30,771 nt of DNA from Syntrophaceae bacterium UBA2280 (GTDB lineage Bacteria > Desulfobacterota > Syntrophia > Syntrophales > Smithellaceae), in contig DDWS01000061.1 of NCBI GenBank assembly GCA_002347685.1, positions 1-30,771 on the forward strand, written 5' to 3'. Positions 7,223 through 16,350 of this stretch are shown one piece after another; within the stretch, counting starts at the first letter, position 1, and every line of letters starts with the position of its first letter. The position numbers were made by a program, and so were the translations under genes. The notes below the pieces were generated by a model, which worked only from the letters and a program-made list of their open reading frames with translations, searched no databases and was not told where the DNA came from.

Positions 7223-7262
7223 CTCCTGCCATCGCGCAGAGGTTAAGGCGCGATGGCAGGAG
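7223..7262. terminator. Hairpin between convergent genes, possible bidirectional terminator
   Basis: Perfect 15-bp stem (CTCCTGCCATCGCGC at 7223-7237 pairing with 7248-7262) and a 10-base loop, placed between the porin stop at 7199 and the C69 peptidase stop at 7275. There is no strong T-run immediately after it on either strand, so termination could be inefficient or assisted. Confidence 0.6.
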
Positions 7263-7274
7263 GTGTAACCTGCA

Positions 7275-9011
7275 TTATGGTTTTGTTTTCTTCTCGTAGC
7301 TTGTGGGACCGTCTTCATATCCGACCTGTTTGAGCCACCAGGACGGATAAAAAACGGGATGCCCGATCTCCAGTTCGGTATTGATGTAGCCGTCGTTGTA
7401 TTTCACATAGAGCAATTCAGACAGTTTCCACCACTCATTGAGCACCGCTGCGGCATTTGAATTGCTGTAATTCGTCAGCAGCTTGCGGGCGCCCATTTCG
7501 TCACCCTTCTTCCAGAGCGCAAGCGCCCTGGCTTCGATTTGTGTTTGCTTAGCAAAGGCATTGCCTTCAAAGCGTTCCTGAACGGCGCGGATATCCTGGA
7601 TCATATACGAATATTTCAGCATGGAATAGTTGGCCACATAGTTGAAGGCCGTCCACATGCTTTGCCTGTCGAGTTTGAGAATATCCGCCCGCTGAAGCGA
7701 TGGCGGAAGGTCCAGGGCGCCTGCGTAAAAAGGCATCAGAACACTGGTCGCCGGGCGGTCCGGCCCAAACCAGATCACGCCGCCGATGGCGGAAGGCAGC
7801 CAGTTGCGCGCCTGAATCACATAGGAATAAACGCAGCGGTAAATATTCAACGGGCGTTCGAATTCGCCGACAAGCGGCGTCAGCTTTCCTTCCTTATTGG
7901 CAACCCCTTCAGCATTGCCTTCGAATCGATGGGGATTGCCGAAGGGACCGGCCGCCATACCTTTGGTGAGGTCAAACTCCGTTCCTTCGTAGTTGTCCCG
8001 ATGAATGGCAAACAAGGCGGGTACCGTGACCTTTCTATCGGGTTTGACGGCAAACGGATACACCCGCGTGAAGGGGCCTTCCACCCAGGCCGGAAGATTC
8101 AATGAGGGGGCCAGGAGGGATTGGGCGCGCCAGACGCGACGAAGCGAATAGTAAGGATGATGAAATTCGCCATCGCCATAGACGGAGGCAAAATCGAGCG
8201 GCCCCGCAGAGGGGTTCCACCAGCCCTTTTGACGCGCTGCATCGAAGATGTTTTTCGAAAACATCATGTCGGGGTTATCCGGAAGCACTTCGCGGATACG
8301 AAATTGATTGGCCGCGACAAAAACCTGATCGTCCGGCACCCTTTGCGCCACCCAGACGCCGTCGGTGCCGTCCATGTCGTAACCGGCCATTTCCATCACC
8401 CAGCCTTCATTCGGGTCGGCCACCAGCAGCGTTTCTCCCGTCCCGTAATAGCCGTATTTCTCAATCAGTTCGCCCATCAGTTTGATGGCTTCCCGGGCGG
8501 TTTTGGTTCGCTCCAGGGCGACGCGTGACAATTCGGAGGAGTAAAAAATGCGTTTACCCGGCGCGGGTTCGGGATGCACTTTTGCCTTGTTGGTGCATTC
8601 GCCGATGGAGAGCTGATGCTCATTCATCAGGCCATAGTTGGCATCAAAATAGGCATACGTGCGGGCAACTTGCGGGATAAACCCCAGCGGCACACTGGGC
8701 GCCACACCTTTTTTATTATAGCCCGGGCCGCGATCCTTGGTCACAATGCGGTGACTGACTGTCGCGCCCCACTGCGGTTTGTAATCCAGGGAGCAATGTG
8801 AATAATACACCGCCCGTTTTGAACCGGGTTTATGATTCATGGCCGGCACATAAATCGCACTTCCGTCCCCCAATCCGTCATCGGAGTGAGAGACCATGAC
8901 CGATCCGTCGGCAGAGGCGTCCTTCCCGACAATCGTCGTCGTGCAGGCCAAGGCCTGCGGCACAAAACTTAAGACCCAAAACAGAATCACCGCAAAAATA
9001 CTAACTTTCAT
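7275..9011 (-). CDS. Secreted C69-family dipeptidase-like Ntn hydrolase
   Basis: A 578-residue exported peptidase. A signal peptide covers residues 1-22 (ends PQALA), directly followed by CTTTIVGKDASADGS. Cys23 would be the N-terminal nucleophile released by signal cleavage, as expected for the Ntn fold of family C69 (PepD type). Other family traits are the SHSDDG segment, a 'G-L-M-N-E-H-Q-L-S-I-G-E' stretch, AREAIKLMGELI with 'E-K-Y-G-Y-Y-G', and the 'P-N-E-G-W-V-M-E-M-A-G' segment. Activity would be cleavage of dipeptides or short peptides in the periplasm. The start at ATG 9011 has AAAGGAG eight bases ahead; longer upstream readings lack a ribosome site and would bury the signal peptide. 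It is the last gene of a five-gene run of exported proteins. Confidence 0.85.
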   Translation of the reverse strand: MKVSIFAVILFWVLSFVPQALACTTTIVGKDASADGSVMVSHSDDGLGDGSAIYVPAMNHKPGSKRAVYYSHCSLDYKPQWGATVSHRIVTKDRGPGYNKKGVAPSVPLGFIPQVARTYAYFDANYGLMNEHQLSIGECTNKAKVHPEPAPGKRIFYSSELSRVALERTKTAREAIKLMGELIEKYGYYGTGETLLVADPNEGWVMEMAGYDMDGTDGVWVAQRVPDDQVFVAANQFRIREVLPDNPDMMFSKNIFDAARQKGWWNPSAGPLDFASVYGDGEFHHPYYSLRRVWRAQSLLAPSLNLPAWVEGPFTRVYPFAVKPDRKVTVPALFAIHRDNYEGTEFDLTKGMAAGPFGNPHRFEGNAEGVANKEGKLTPLVGEFERPLNIYRCVYSYVIQARNWLPSAIGGVIWFGPDRPATSVLMPFYAGALDLPPSLQRADILKLDRQSMWTAFNYVANYSMLKYSYMIQDIRAVQERFEGNAFAKQTQIEARALALWKKGDEMGARKLLTNYSNSNAAAVLNEWWKLSELLYVKYNDGYINTELEIGHPVFYPSWWLKQVGYEDGPTSYEKKTKP

Positions 9012-9085
9012 AATATAAACTCCTTTCGCGTTTATGGATTGACGTAAGACGGCACGGAGCATCACTTAAAGGCGATGCTCCCGGA

Positions 9086-9511
9086 TTACTTTTTACGCAC
9101 CCACGTTCCCACGGCCACGACCGAATCGGAGGCGCTGGAATGCCGATAGATGATGTTGATCAGATCTTTGTTGATGATTTGACCTTCAATGAAACCATCT
9201 TCATCCGCAAAGAAGAAACCGGTGTTGTCCATGGCGATAACGGCGACAAATTTTTCCGTGGCTCGCGGTGATTTGAAGGTTCCGTGCAGGACTCTGCCCT
9301 GTTGTTTGGTGACGACGCATTCGCCCTTGAGGGTGCTGAATTCGCCTCTATGGTGGGTCTTCGATCCGTGATCTGCGCCCTTGAGGATCACCCCCCCTTC
9401 AGCCTGCACACTCCACGTACCTACCAGGTTGGGAATATCGGACGCTGCATAGCAAATCCCCATAGTCAACAAAACGGCCAACACAACAGCACTCATTGTC
9501 ATCTTCTTCAT
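9086..9511 (-). CDS. Small secreted protein of unknown function
   Basis: A 141-residue protein with a clear Sec signal (KK, a hydrophobic core, cleavage near CYAA/SD at about residue 23). The mature part is about 118 residues, rich in short beta-type segments, and has a GTW near its start (LVGTWSV) and another near its end (AVGTWVRKK), which suggests a small closed beta-barrel. I do not recognise a named family; lipocalin- or avidin-like folds use GTW starts, but the similarity is too slight to assign. AAGGAG lies a few bases before the ATG. It sits between the DUF3089 hydrolase and C69 peptidase genes, with gaps of 60 and 74 bp, so it probably belongs to their operon. Confidence 0.75.
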   Translation of the reverse strand: MKKMTMSAVVLAVLLTMGICYAASDIPNLVGTWSVQAEGGVILKGADHGSKTHHRGEFSTLKGECVVTKQQGRVLHGTFKSPRATEKFVAVIAMDNTGFFFADEDGFIEGQIINKDLINIIYRHSSASDSVVAVGTWVRKK

Positions 9512-9571
9512 GTTTAATCTCCTTTTCTCGATAAAGCTTGTCAGTAATCATTTCCTTCCGCTTCACAGACC

Positions 9572-10603
9572 TTACGGAAGGCCCAGGTATTTGTTTGCTC
9601 TGTTTTGCGCATTGGCCCGAATGTTGAAATAGTAAAAGGGATACTCAAAGCTGTGGTAAACGCCCCGGGGAAGTGCATGCTGTGTCAATGCATACAGAAA
9701 ATCTTCATCGGCCGTCGTGCAGATCAACACACCGTTTTCGATATCCACCCGGGCATCCGCGTATTGAGGCACGGGTTCAAATGCCAGGGTCACCGGATCG
9801 GGCATGATGGAACCCAGGCCTTCTGCAGTGGTGGCCACCGTTTCCGTCCTCGTCCAGGTGATGGGATTGATCACAAGGCCCACCGCTCCGGATAAAATCG
9901 GATTGACTCCCGGCTCAACATCCGGCGCCTGCGTGTTATAGGAAATGATCACCCCCGTGTCGTCCGGGCCTTCGGCAAATTTCAAATGCGGATTGTCTTC
10001 AATGATCCGGGCCGTAACGGGATAGCCGATCACATAGGCGGCAATCATTCTGGCATAGATATCCGGATGATCTTTCAGATATCCGGTCAGGAAATTAATC
10101 AATACGATGGACCCCTGTGAATGACCCGCCAATATAAACGGCCGGCCGGCATTGAAGTTTTTGATGTAGTAATCAAAGGCCGCAACGGCATCGAGCGTGG
10201 GAATACCGGCAATCAAGGCGTGACGCTCCGGCAAGGGCAGCGCTATGATATAGGCGGCATCTGCCTGCCTGTAGTAGGGCGCATAAATATTGGCAAAGGT
10301 TTCAAAAGCCGTAGCCTGCCGCCCAAAGGCGGAGGCGGAACCGGCCAGCATGGAGGGGTTATCGATGTCGCAAATATTCGGATCGCTGTCATGAACCTTA
10401 TGCCAGGCCGTCGGATAAAGAAAAAAGACGTCCACGTTATGGGACACGACAGGAATCGACAGCCAATGTTTGGCTCGTGAGTAATCCGTTGCTACCGGTG
10501 CAGGATGAAACGGGACAGGATCTGCATGATCACCTCCGCAGGCGGTAAGTGCCAGACTGACGAAGACGGCCATAATCATTGCTTTGATTTTCATTCGATG
10601 CAT
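9572..10603 (-). CDS. DUF3089 alpha/beta-hydrolase lipoprotein
   Basis: A 343-residue lipoprotein with lipobox LTAC (Cys22) and a Gly-Gly-Asp sequence after the Cys. The main domain shows 'V-D-V-F-F-L-Y-P-T-A-W' (the family start), AAFDYYIKNF, and the nucleophile elbow GHSQGS (Ser162) with preceding strand RPFILA, all fitting DUF3089. Acid and His partners are likely in the C-terminal third (a late H in YHSFEYPFYYFN), but I cannot fix them. The family are serine hydrolases of unknown substrate, presumably esters, here facing the periplasm or surface. ATG 10603 has GGAGG eight bases ahead; an upstream TTG start would include the ribosome site itself. It lies 36 bp after the tannase-family gene. 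Confidence 0.85.
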   Translation of the reverse strand: MHRMKIKAMIMAVFVSLALTACGGDHADPVPFHPAPVATDYSRAKHWLSIPVVSHNVDVFFLYPTAWHKVHDSDPNICDIDNPSMLAGSASAFGRQATAFETFANIYAPYYRQADAAYIIALPLPERHALIAGIPTLDAVAAFDYYIKNFNAGRPFILAGHSQGSIVLINFLTGYLKDHPDIYARMIAAYVIGYPVTARIIEDNPHLKFAEGPDDTGVIISYNTQAPDVEPGVNPILSGAVGLVINPITWTRTETVATTAEGLGSIMPDPVTLAFEPVPQYADARVDIENGVLICTTADEDFLYALTQHALPRGVYHSFEYPFYYFNIRANAQNRANKYLGLP

Positions 10604-10639
10604 CACTTGTTCCTCCGATGTCAATAATATGGGTATATT

Positions 10640-12220
10640 TCATGGCGCTGTGCAGGTAAAACTTGCGGCGGCATTCACGTCGCCTGACCCGTTGTATCTT
10701 GGATACTGGGGATTCCGGCAGACCGGCAGCGTGCGAAGGATTGCTCCCGTGTTTGTATCGCGCTTGTTATAGAGCAATTGTTCGGGCGCAATATTATTTT
10801 CGACCCATTGGGTGATGGCGGCAAACCAGTTCACGTCCGTCAATTCCTCGCCGTCCATGTGACTTCCTCCGGGCACGACAAAGAAACGGGTATTCGTTCC
10901 CGGATCAGCCAGGCCAAGCCCTGTGGCCAGATTCACCATGGTCGAATAATTTCTCACATGGTCGTTAAACGAGGTCAGGTTGTCGGATCCATCATGCCAG
11001 GAGATCAATTTCCGGCCTGACGCCACAAAGGACGCCACCTTGTTTTTATCGGGCGCGGCGCCCATGAGGCGGAAACTATATTGGAAAAGCGGGTAATCGT
11101 CATCCAGAATGAATGACTGTTGTTTTGACGCTTCATTAAACCAGGTCAGGTCTCCAGTCGCCAGCACGGCATTGCCGCCGCCGAGCTTATCGAAAAACGC
11201 AACATGCGGAAACCAGTCCGCCCAAGTGTATCCCGAATAGACCGTCGTTGTATCCGCAAGTTTTAAATCGGAGGTGACGTCTTTTACGGTCTGCACCTGC
11301 TGGGCGCTCAAACAAACAGCCGGATCGGGATCCGCTGTCGGCTCACCACACTGCAACGTGGCGACATCAAAATCACAGGCGGCTTGATGGGCAATCATGC
11401 CGTCAGTGACGCCATCGAGCGCATCGCACGCTGCAATCGCAGCATCCGTCACTGCTTGCCACTGCGATGCGTCGGGCATAGCCGGTGTCTCTGACTTTGC
11501 GCCTAAATTAAGCCAGCCCACCGTTTGTCCCGTGAGATCCATGCCCATGCAGCCCGACACGATGCCGTCATATTCCTCCGGCCAGTGATCAGCGGCGATG
11601 TAGGCGTTGCGGCCACCGTTGGAACAGCCATTAAAGTACGTGTACGCAGGCGATCTTCCGTAGAATCTATGAATGACGACCTTGGCAAATTCGCGGGTTG
11701 TGAGCACGGCCGCAAAGGCATAGTCTCTGGCCGACGCCACACCCTCCGGCGTTCCATCCGCCCAGACCTGCGGCGCCGCCTGAGCCGTCACCGATGAACG
11801 ATTCCCGCCATTCGATGCGGCATAGACCGAACGCCCGTCTTTTAAAGCGATATTCATGCTGGTGATGGCGCCGGTTGTTGGATCGGTGGTAATGGCTGAA
11901 GTGATGGTCCCGTCGAGGCCGCCCCCGCCCTGCTGCCAGAGCCTGCCTGACCAGTTCTGGGGCACATCAATTTCCATGTCCAGATAGGGCGGGCGGGTTG
12001 CATTCACCTGGCAGAAAGCAGGGTTATCACCTGATGCGTCGTACCATGTTGTGGATGTGATGATCACATCATCAATGGTGGCACCATTCAAATTGGCGCA
12101 GGTGGTCTTAAGTGGCATGAGCGGTTGTATGGATGGCAAAGCAGAATCGCCTGCGCAACCGGCAAGCAGCGTCAGCGCAAGAAACAAGCCAAACGACCAC
12201 ACAACAGAAATTCTTTTCAT
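10640..12220 (-). CDS. Tannase / feruloyl esterase family lipoprotein
   Basis: A 526-residue exported esterase. Lipobox LLAGC (Cys22) follows a hydrophobic signal. The tannase-fold marks are present: LWQQGGGGLDG, SNGGN, the nucleophile motif GCSNGGR (Ser200), the DALDGVTDG loop (266-274) that binds calcium in this family, a candidate Asp at about 413 in HDGSDN, and the His in GGSHMDG (about 454). Several Cys pairs could form disulfides. Family members hydrolyse aromatic esters such as gallate, ferulate or terephthalate half-esters; which substrate this one uses is not visible. ATG 12220 was chosen because GGGAGG lies nine bases before it, while ATGs at 12229 and 12226 crowd that site. It is 52 bp downstream of the metallophosphoesterase gene. 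Confidence 0.85.
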   Translation of the reverse strand: MKRISVVWSFGLFLALTLLAGCAGDSALPSIQPLMPLKTTCANLNGATIDDVIITSTTWYDASGDNPAFCQVNATRPPYLDMEIDVPQNWSGRLWQQGGGGLDGTITSAITTDPTTGAITSMNIALKDGRSVYAASNGGNRSSVTAQAAPQVWADGTPEGVASARDYAFAAVLTTREFAKVVIHRFYGRSPAYTYFNGCSNGGRNAYIAADHWPEEYDGIVSGCMGMDLTGQTVGWLNLGAKSETPAMPDASQWQAVTDAAIAACDALDGVTDGMIAHQAACDFDVATLQCGEPTADPDPAVCLSAQQVQTVKDVTSDLKLADTTTVYSGYTWADWFPHVAFFDKLGGGNAVLATGDLTWFNEASKQQSFILDDDYPLFQYSFRLMGAAPDKNKVASFVASGRKLISWHDGSDNLTSFNDHVRNYSTMVNLATGLGLADPGTNTRFFVVPGGSHMDGEELTDVNWFAAITQWVENNIAPEQLLYNKRDTNTGAILRTLPVCRNPQYPRYNGSGDVNAAASFTCTAP

Positions 12221-12272
12221 AGTCATCATCCTCCCGGGATGATTTTTTTAATGCATTGACGCCTCGAACGGC

Positions 12273-14222
12273 TTACGAAAACAGGGTCTGCAAATGCACC
12301 TTCATCGCCGGGCTCAGTTCCACAAGCAATTCTGCATTGTAAGAACCAATATTCGGGTCCATGTCCTCTTTGGTCTTTTCAACTGACGGGTCGAGGCCTG
12401 CCGGAAGGGTGGGATCCGCACTGGGGTAGCTGGGGCTGAGATTCGTCGAAACGATCTGCTGGGCGGCAACCGCATACTTGCGCGCCGTCCAGGCAGGTGT
12501 CCCCTCTTTTACCGCCGGATCGACGTTGGTGGTCATGATGGAAATCGTATCATCGCTGTTGAGGTTGATCTCGAAGAGACGCGCTTGCTGGGGGAAATCA
12601 TGCAGCGATGAGGTTTCAACATGCCAGAAGCCCCGCTCGGGCATGGCGGCGTTGTCGGTGACAAACGCCTTAACGGTATTGACGTGACGGTGTCCCGCCA
12701 TCCACAGAATCAGATTCGGGTGGCTGTGCAGCTCTGCAATCAGCCCCGCCAGATTCACTGCGTTTTGCATGCTGGTGGGATTGTCGGAATTATCAAACCA
12801 ATCCATATACGTGTCTTGTCCGCCAATCTCGCTCTTATGCGGAGAAACACCAATCGGCACGTGCGAGGCGATGATCATGAGCTGATTGGCCGCATCGCCG
12901 GCGTTCAGTTCATCTTTCAGCCATTCCCATCGCGCCTCATCCAGAAAGCCGCGCCCGTGAATACTGGTGGCGCCATCGTCTTCGCGCTGGGTATTGTCGA
13001 GCACAATCACTTTGATCGGAATCGTTGATTTCGGCACGAAACTGTAGCAGGCAAAACCGTCTTCCTGATAGGGAGGCACCAGGTTGAACCCGTGACCGGC
13101 CGGACGCGACGTGGTGTTAAAAAACTCTTGCCGCCATTGTGCTTTGGTCAGAGAACGCCGCCTGCTGTCGGCGGTAACGATCGGCGGACTGGTAAAGCCG
13201 GGGTCTCCGACTTTACCGGCTTTGATAATCGCACCGGTCGGTGTCGAGCCGTCGAGAACCCCCATATAAAACAGGGGAGGCTCTCTGTTATAGATGGCCG
13301 CCCCCCGAATCAGGGTATTGGGCATGGCCACAACTTCATGGCTGATACAGGTTCTTCGCATGTTTCCTGCGTCCGGCGGGATGGAGCCCATCCAGAAATG
13401 ATCATGGTTGCCGATGGCCTGGTACCAGGGAATCGCCGGATTCAGCCCCGCCGCCTTGAAGGGTTTCTGATAATCGATCGAATTGGCCCCCAGATGATCG
13501 CCCGAGCTGGGGGTGATGACTTTTCCGTCAAACACATCAATATACCACCTCAGCTCATTGTACTGCGTGCTGTTGCAGGTGTCGCCAAGCGATAGACCGA
13601 AATCGATGGGATGCATTGTGTGCAGGGCGTTGACGGTCTGCAAGACGGCATCGAGCACGTGGGTCGTATAAAGCATGGTGGGTGAATAAACGGATGTGAT
13701 GGTCGCCTCAACGCCGTACTCGTTTAAAGGCTGCATGTAGATAAGCTGCGAAGGGGATTCCTTGTCGGTGATATGAATATCGGTAACGGCAAAGAATCTC
13801 AAAAGCGTGGACGCAGAGTTGCCGGCCGGCAGGTCATAGTCCAAAGACATGATATCCGTGCGCTGCACGGGGGCAAGCGGACCGCCATCCCCCCAGACAC
13901 CGTAACCTTTGGCGTCGTATTCCGAAATATTTTGAAGATTCTGGGGCAAAATGGTCTCGGAAAAACTCTGACTGAGTTGAACGGTCTTCTGAAGCGTCGT
14001 GTGAACGTCGGCATCAATCGGGTATCCTGCGACCACTGGCACGGCGCTGTCACCTCCGCTGCCGCATCCCTGGGCCAGCGAGCCTAAAGAAAGGACGGCG
14101 ACCGTCCCGGCGGAATATTTTATGAAATTACGGCGGCTTAAGCCATCGCGATGCTTCGTAAACCACTCCCCGGTTTTGGATAATGCATCGCTTGCCTTTT
14201 CTTGGTTCTTTTCTTTCGTCAT
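12273..14222 (-). CDS. TIGR03768-type metallophosphoesterase with Tat signal
   Basis: A 649-residue exported phosphoesterase. Residues 29-35 read SRRNFIK, a twin-arginine signal, followed by a hydrophobic stretch and QGCGSGG near residue 52, so it is folded before export and may be lipid-anchored. Calcineurin-type metal motifs are TDIH (147-150), LGDTCN (212-217), GNHD (271-274), SHVP (453-456) and GHRH (510-513), a complete dinuclear centre. The overall layout fits TIGR03768. The substrate is unknown; phosphodiesters or phosphomonoesters in the periplasm are the family expectation. A modest AAGGA precedes the ATG. It is the first gene of the five-gene run and the only one with a Tat rather than Sec signal. 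Confidence 0.85.
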   Translation of the reverse strand: MTKEKNQEKASDALSKTGEWFTKHRDGLSRRNFIKYSAGTVAVLSLGSLAQGCGSGGDSAVPVVAGYPIDADVHTTLQKTVQLSQSFSETILPQNLQNISEYDAKGYGVWGDGGPLAPVQRTDIMSLDYDLPAGNSASTLLRFFAVTDIHITDKESPSQLIYMQPLNEYGVEATITSVYSPTMLYTTHVLDAVLQTVNALHTMHPIDFGLSLGDTCNSTQYNELRWYIDVFDGKVITPSSGDHLGANSIDYQKPFKAAGLNPAIPWYQAIGNHDHFWMGSIPPDAGNMRRTCISHEVVAMPNTLIRGAAIYNREPPLFYMGVLDGSTPTGAIIKAGKVGDPGFTSPPIVTADSRRRSLTKAQWRQEFFNTTSRPAGHGFNLVPPYQEDGFACYSFVPKSTIPIKVIVLDNTQREDDGATSIHGRGFLDEARWEWLKDELNAGDAANQLMIIASHVPIGVSPHKSEIGGQDTYMDWFDNSDNPTSMQNAVNLAGLIAELHSHPNLILWMAGHRHVNTVKAFVTDNAAMPERGFWHVETSSLHDFPQQARLFEINLNSDDTISIMTTNVDPAVKEGTPAWTARKYAVAAQQIVSTNLSPSYPSADPTLPAGLDPSVEKTKEDMDPNIGSYNAELLVELSPAMKVHLQTLFS

Positions 14223-14565
14223 GTTTCAGTATCCTTGCATATTTGAATGTTTCGAGCATTAAACACACCTGTCCGATTCAAGACAGTGTTGCGGCATTTG
14301 CTGACTTATTAAGAAAAAAATCCATTTCCAGATGAGCAAAACGCAAGCGGTGACCTGATGGACCAGCTTCCTTTAATATCGACATCCTTGAGAAGAACTT
14401 GAGACCGAATTGACTGCGCAGCATTGGAACAAGCGGAGGCAGATGTGAGCCACCTCCTTACTTTGAATGGAAACAGCAGGATGAGAATGCAGGGAACGAG
14501 GCCCCTGCGCAAAAACAGGAAGATGATTTACTTAGAGTTGTCGAACCTTCATGGCGTGTTGGTCA
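14223..14565. other. Non-coding gap upstream of the exported-hydrolase operon
   Basis: No credible gene is seen in these 343 bases. A small hairpin with 6-bp stem GCAGGG/CCCTGC (14489-14508) and a GGAGG/CCTCC inverted pair near 14434-14456 are present, neither followed by a T-run. The region should hold the terminator of the ABC binding-protein gene and the promoter of the metallophosphoesterase gene, but neither stands out by eye. Confidence 0.4.
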
Positions 14566-16200
14566 TCATCGTGTCATCGTGTATTTCTGTTCATCTTTCG
14601 GCACATACCATTTAATGATGTTGTGTCCGATACCGATGGGTGCAGGCTCGATGCCGCGGAAACGGCTGGAGATGATGATGAGTTCATCAGGAACATATAA
14701 AAACGTGTAGGGCTGATCCTCGGCCAGAATCTCCTGAAAGCGGTCGTAGTATTTTTTGCGTTCGGCCTGATTGAAGGTACTGCGGCCCTTTTCCAGCACG
14801 TCATCCACCTCGGCGTTTTTGTAGGAGACAAAGTTCAGCTCCTGCGGCGCGGTTTTACTCGAATGCCAGACATCGTAGGCATCCGGATCGAGCGGAATCG
14901 TCCAGCCCAGAATCACCGCCTCGAAGCGCCGCTTGTTGATAAAATCCGTCACAAACGCCGACCATTCCACAATGCGGATTTTGACGCGGATGCCGACTTC
15001 CGCAAGCTGCCGCTGAATGATCTCCGCGCACTTCTGGCGCGTTTCATTCCCCTGATTGGTGAGAATTTCAAAGGCAAACGGTTTTCCGTCCTTGTCCAGA
15101 ACACCGTCGCCGTCGGTGTCGGTCCAGCCGGCCTGCAAAAGAAGATCGCGGGCTTTGGCCGGATCGTAATGATAAATTTTCACCTGATCGTTGTGCGCCC
15201 AGGTCCCGTGCTTGTAGGGGCCCGTGGCGGGCTTGCCCAATCCCAGCAGCACGCCGCTGACGATCTCGTCTTTGTTAATCGCATAGGAGATGGCCTGACG
15301 CACCCGTTTATCCGCAAACAGCGGATGCTTCAGGTTGTAGCCCATGTAGGTGTAGGCGAAAGCCAGATAGCGATACTTGTTGAAATTCTGCCTGAACAGA
15401 TTGTTTTCGGTCTGGCGGGTGTATTGCAAGGGCGTGAGGCCCATCATGCCCAGATTCTGCGCGCGCAGCTCCAGAAACATCGTGGCGGTGTCGGGAATGA
15501 TGCGCGTGATCCGGCCGTCGATGAAGGGACGTCCCTCAAAGTAATCCTCATTGGCCGCAAGCACGATCTTCTGCCCGGCGACCCATTCCACAAACTTGTA
15601 CGGTCCGGTGCCTATGGGATGGCGTGAAAGCGGACTTTTGGTGATATCCTTGCCCTGCAGAAGATGCCGGGGCAGAATCGAGGACGACCAGCTGATCAGC
15701 GCGGGTGCGAAGGGCTTGTCGTAGGTCACACGAAACGTGTAATCGTCAATGACCTCGGCCTTTTTAACCTTCATGAAATCTCCGCCGTAGGCCGTGGGCG
15801 TTTTCGGGTCGATGGTCACCTGATAGGTATAGAGCACGTCGGCGGCCGTGAAGGGCTTGCCGTCATGCCAGCGGACGTTCTGGCGCAGCTTGAACTCAAT
15901 GACGAGCCCGTTTCGGGTAATCTCCCAGGATTCAGCGAGATCCCCGACAATGTTCATGTCCTTGTCGTATTTGACCAGGCCGTTGTAGACCATCCCCGCA
16001 ATCGAATGAGACGCGGAATCAGACGCCAGAATGGGAATCAGATTGCTGGCATCCCCGATATCGCCGCGCACCAGGATATCGCCGCAGGCGACCGGTTTTT
16101 CCTCCCGCGGTCCGGTGACATCGGACTGCGGCTGCCTGTCGCACGCGGCAAGCGACAAAACCATCAGCAACAGGATGACCGTAACATTGAATCTTCGCAT
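14566..16200 (-). CDS. ABC transporter oligopeptide-type substrate-binding lipoprotein
   Basis: A 544-residue family 5 solute-binding protein (SBP_bac_5, DppA/OppA type). Lipobox LAAC gives Cys20. Family marks: GDIGDASNLIPI, M-V-Y-N-G-L-V-K-Y-D, L-A-E-S-W-E-I, VRWHDGKPFTAADV, RHPIGTGPYKFVEW, KRVRQAISYAINKDEI, and a late AEDQPYTFLYVPDEL. It would capture peptides or other small polar ligands in the periplasm for an inner-membrane permease. Odd point: no permease or ATPase genes are next to it; it stands alone, with a TetR gene diverging upstream and exported hydrolases downstream. It includes 'D-T-D-G-D-G-V-L-D-K-D-G', an insert seen in many deltaproteobacterial members. The ribosome site before ATG 16200 is weak. 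Confidence 0.88.
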   Translation of the reverse strand: MRRFNVTVILLLMVLSLAACDRQPQSDVTGPREEKPVACGDILVRGDIGDASNLIPILASDSASHSIAGMVYNGLVKYDKDMNIVGDLAESWEITRNGLVIEFKLRQNVRWHDGKPFTAADVLYTYQVTIDPKTPTAYGGDFMKVKKAEVIDDYTFRVTYDKPFAPALISWSSSILPRHLLQGKDITKSPLSRHPIGTGPYKFVEWVAGQKIVLAANEDYFEGRPFIDGRITRIIPDTATMFLELRAQNLGMMGLTPLQYTRQTENNLFRQNFNKYRYLAFAYTYMGYNLKHPLFADKRVRQAISYAINKDEIVSGVLLGLGKPATGPYKHGTWAHNDQVKIYHYDPAKARDLLLQAGWTDTDGDGVLDKDGKPFAFEILTNQGNETRQKCAEIIQRQLAEVGIRVKIRIVEWSAFVTDFINKRRFEAVILGWTIPLDPDAYDVWHSSKTAPQELNFVSYKNAEVDDVLEKGRSTFNQAERKKYYDRFQEILAEDQPYTFLYVPDELIIISSRFRGIEPAPIGIGHNIIKWYVPKDEQKYTMTR

Positions 16201-16321
16201 GGTTTTTCATAGCCCAGGCCGCCTGTCTTTGCAATATGATTTTATGTTTTTGCTGATTGCTTTTGCACAAGCCTTTGCGGAGCCGACGATCCGACGGGCC
16301 TTTCAGACAAAAAAAAATCTC

Positions 16322-16348
16322 TTGACACATGCTGAACATTTATTTAAT
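16322..16348 (+). promoter_or_regulatory. Candidate promoter of the tetR-efflux operon
   Basis: A consensus TTGACA at 16322-16327 and TTTAAT at 16343-16348, with a short 15-base spacer. It lies 88 bases before the tetR ATG and directly abuts overlapping palindromes, which suits repression by the TetR product. Confidence 0.5.
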
Positions 16349-16350
16349 AG

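Noticed and set aside
8102..8528. Paired plus-strand frames opposite the C69 peptidase gene
   Set aside because: They are antisense shadows of a well-supported peptidase, with no ribosome sites or family patterns.
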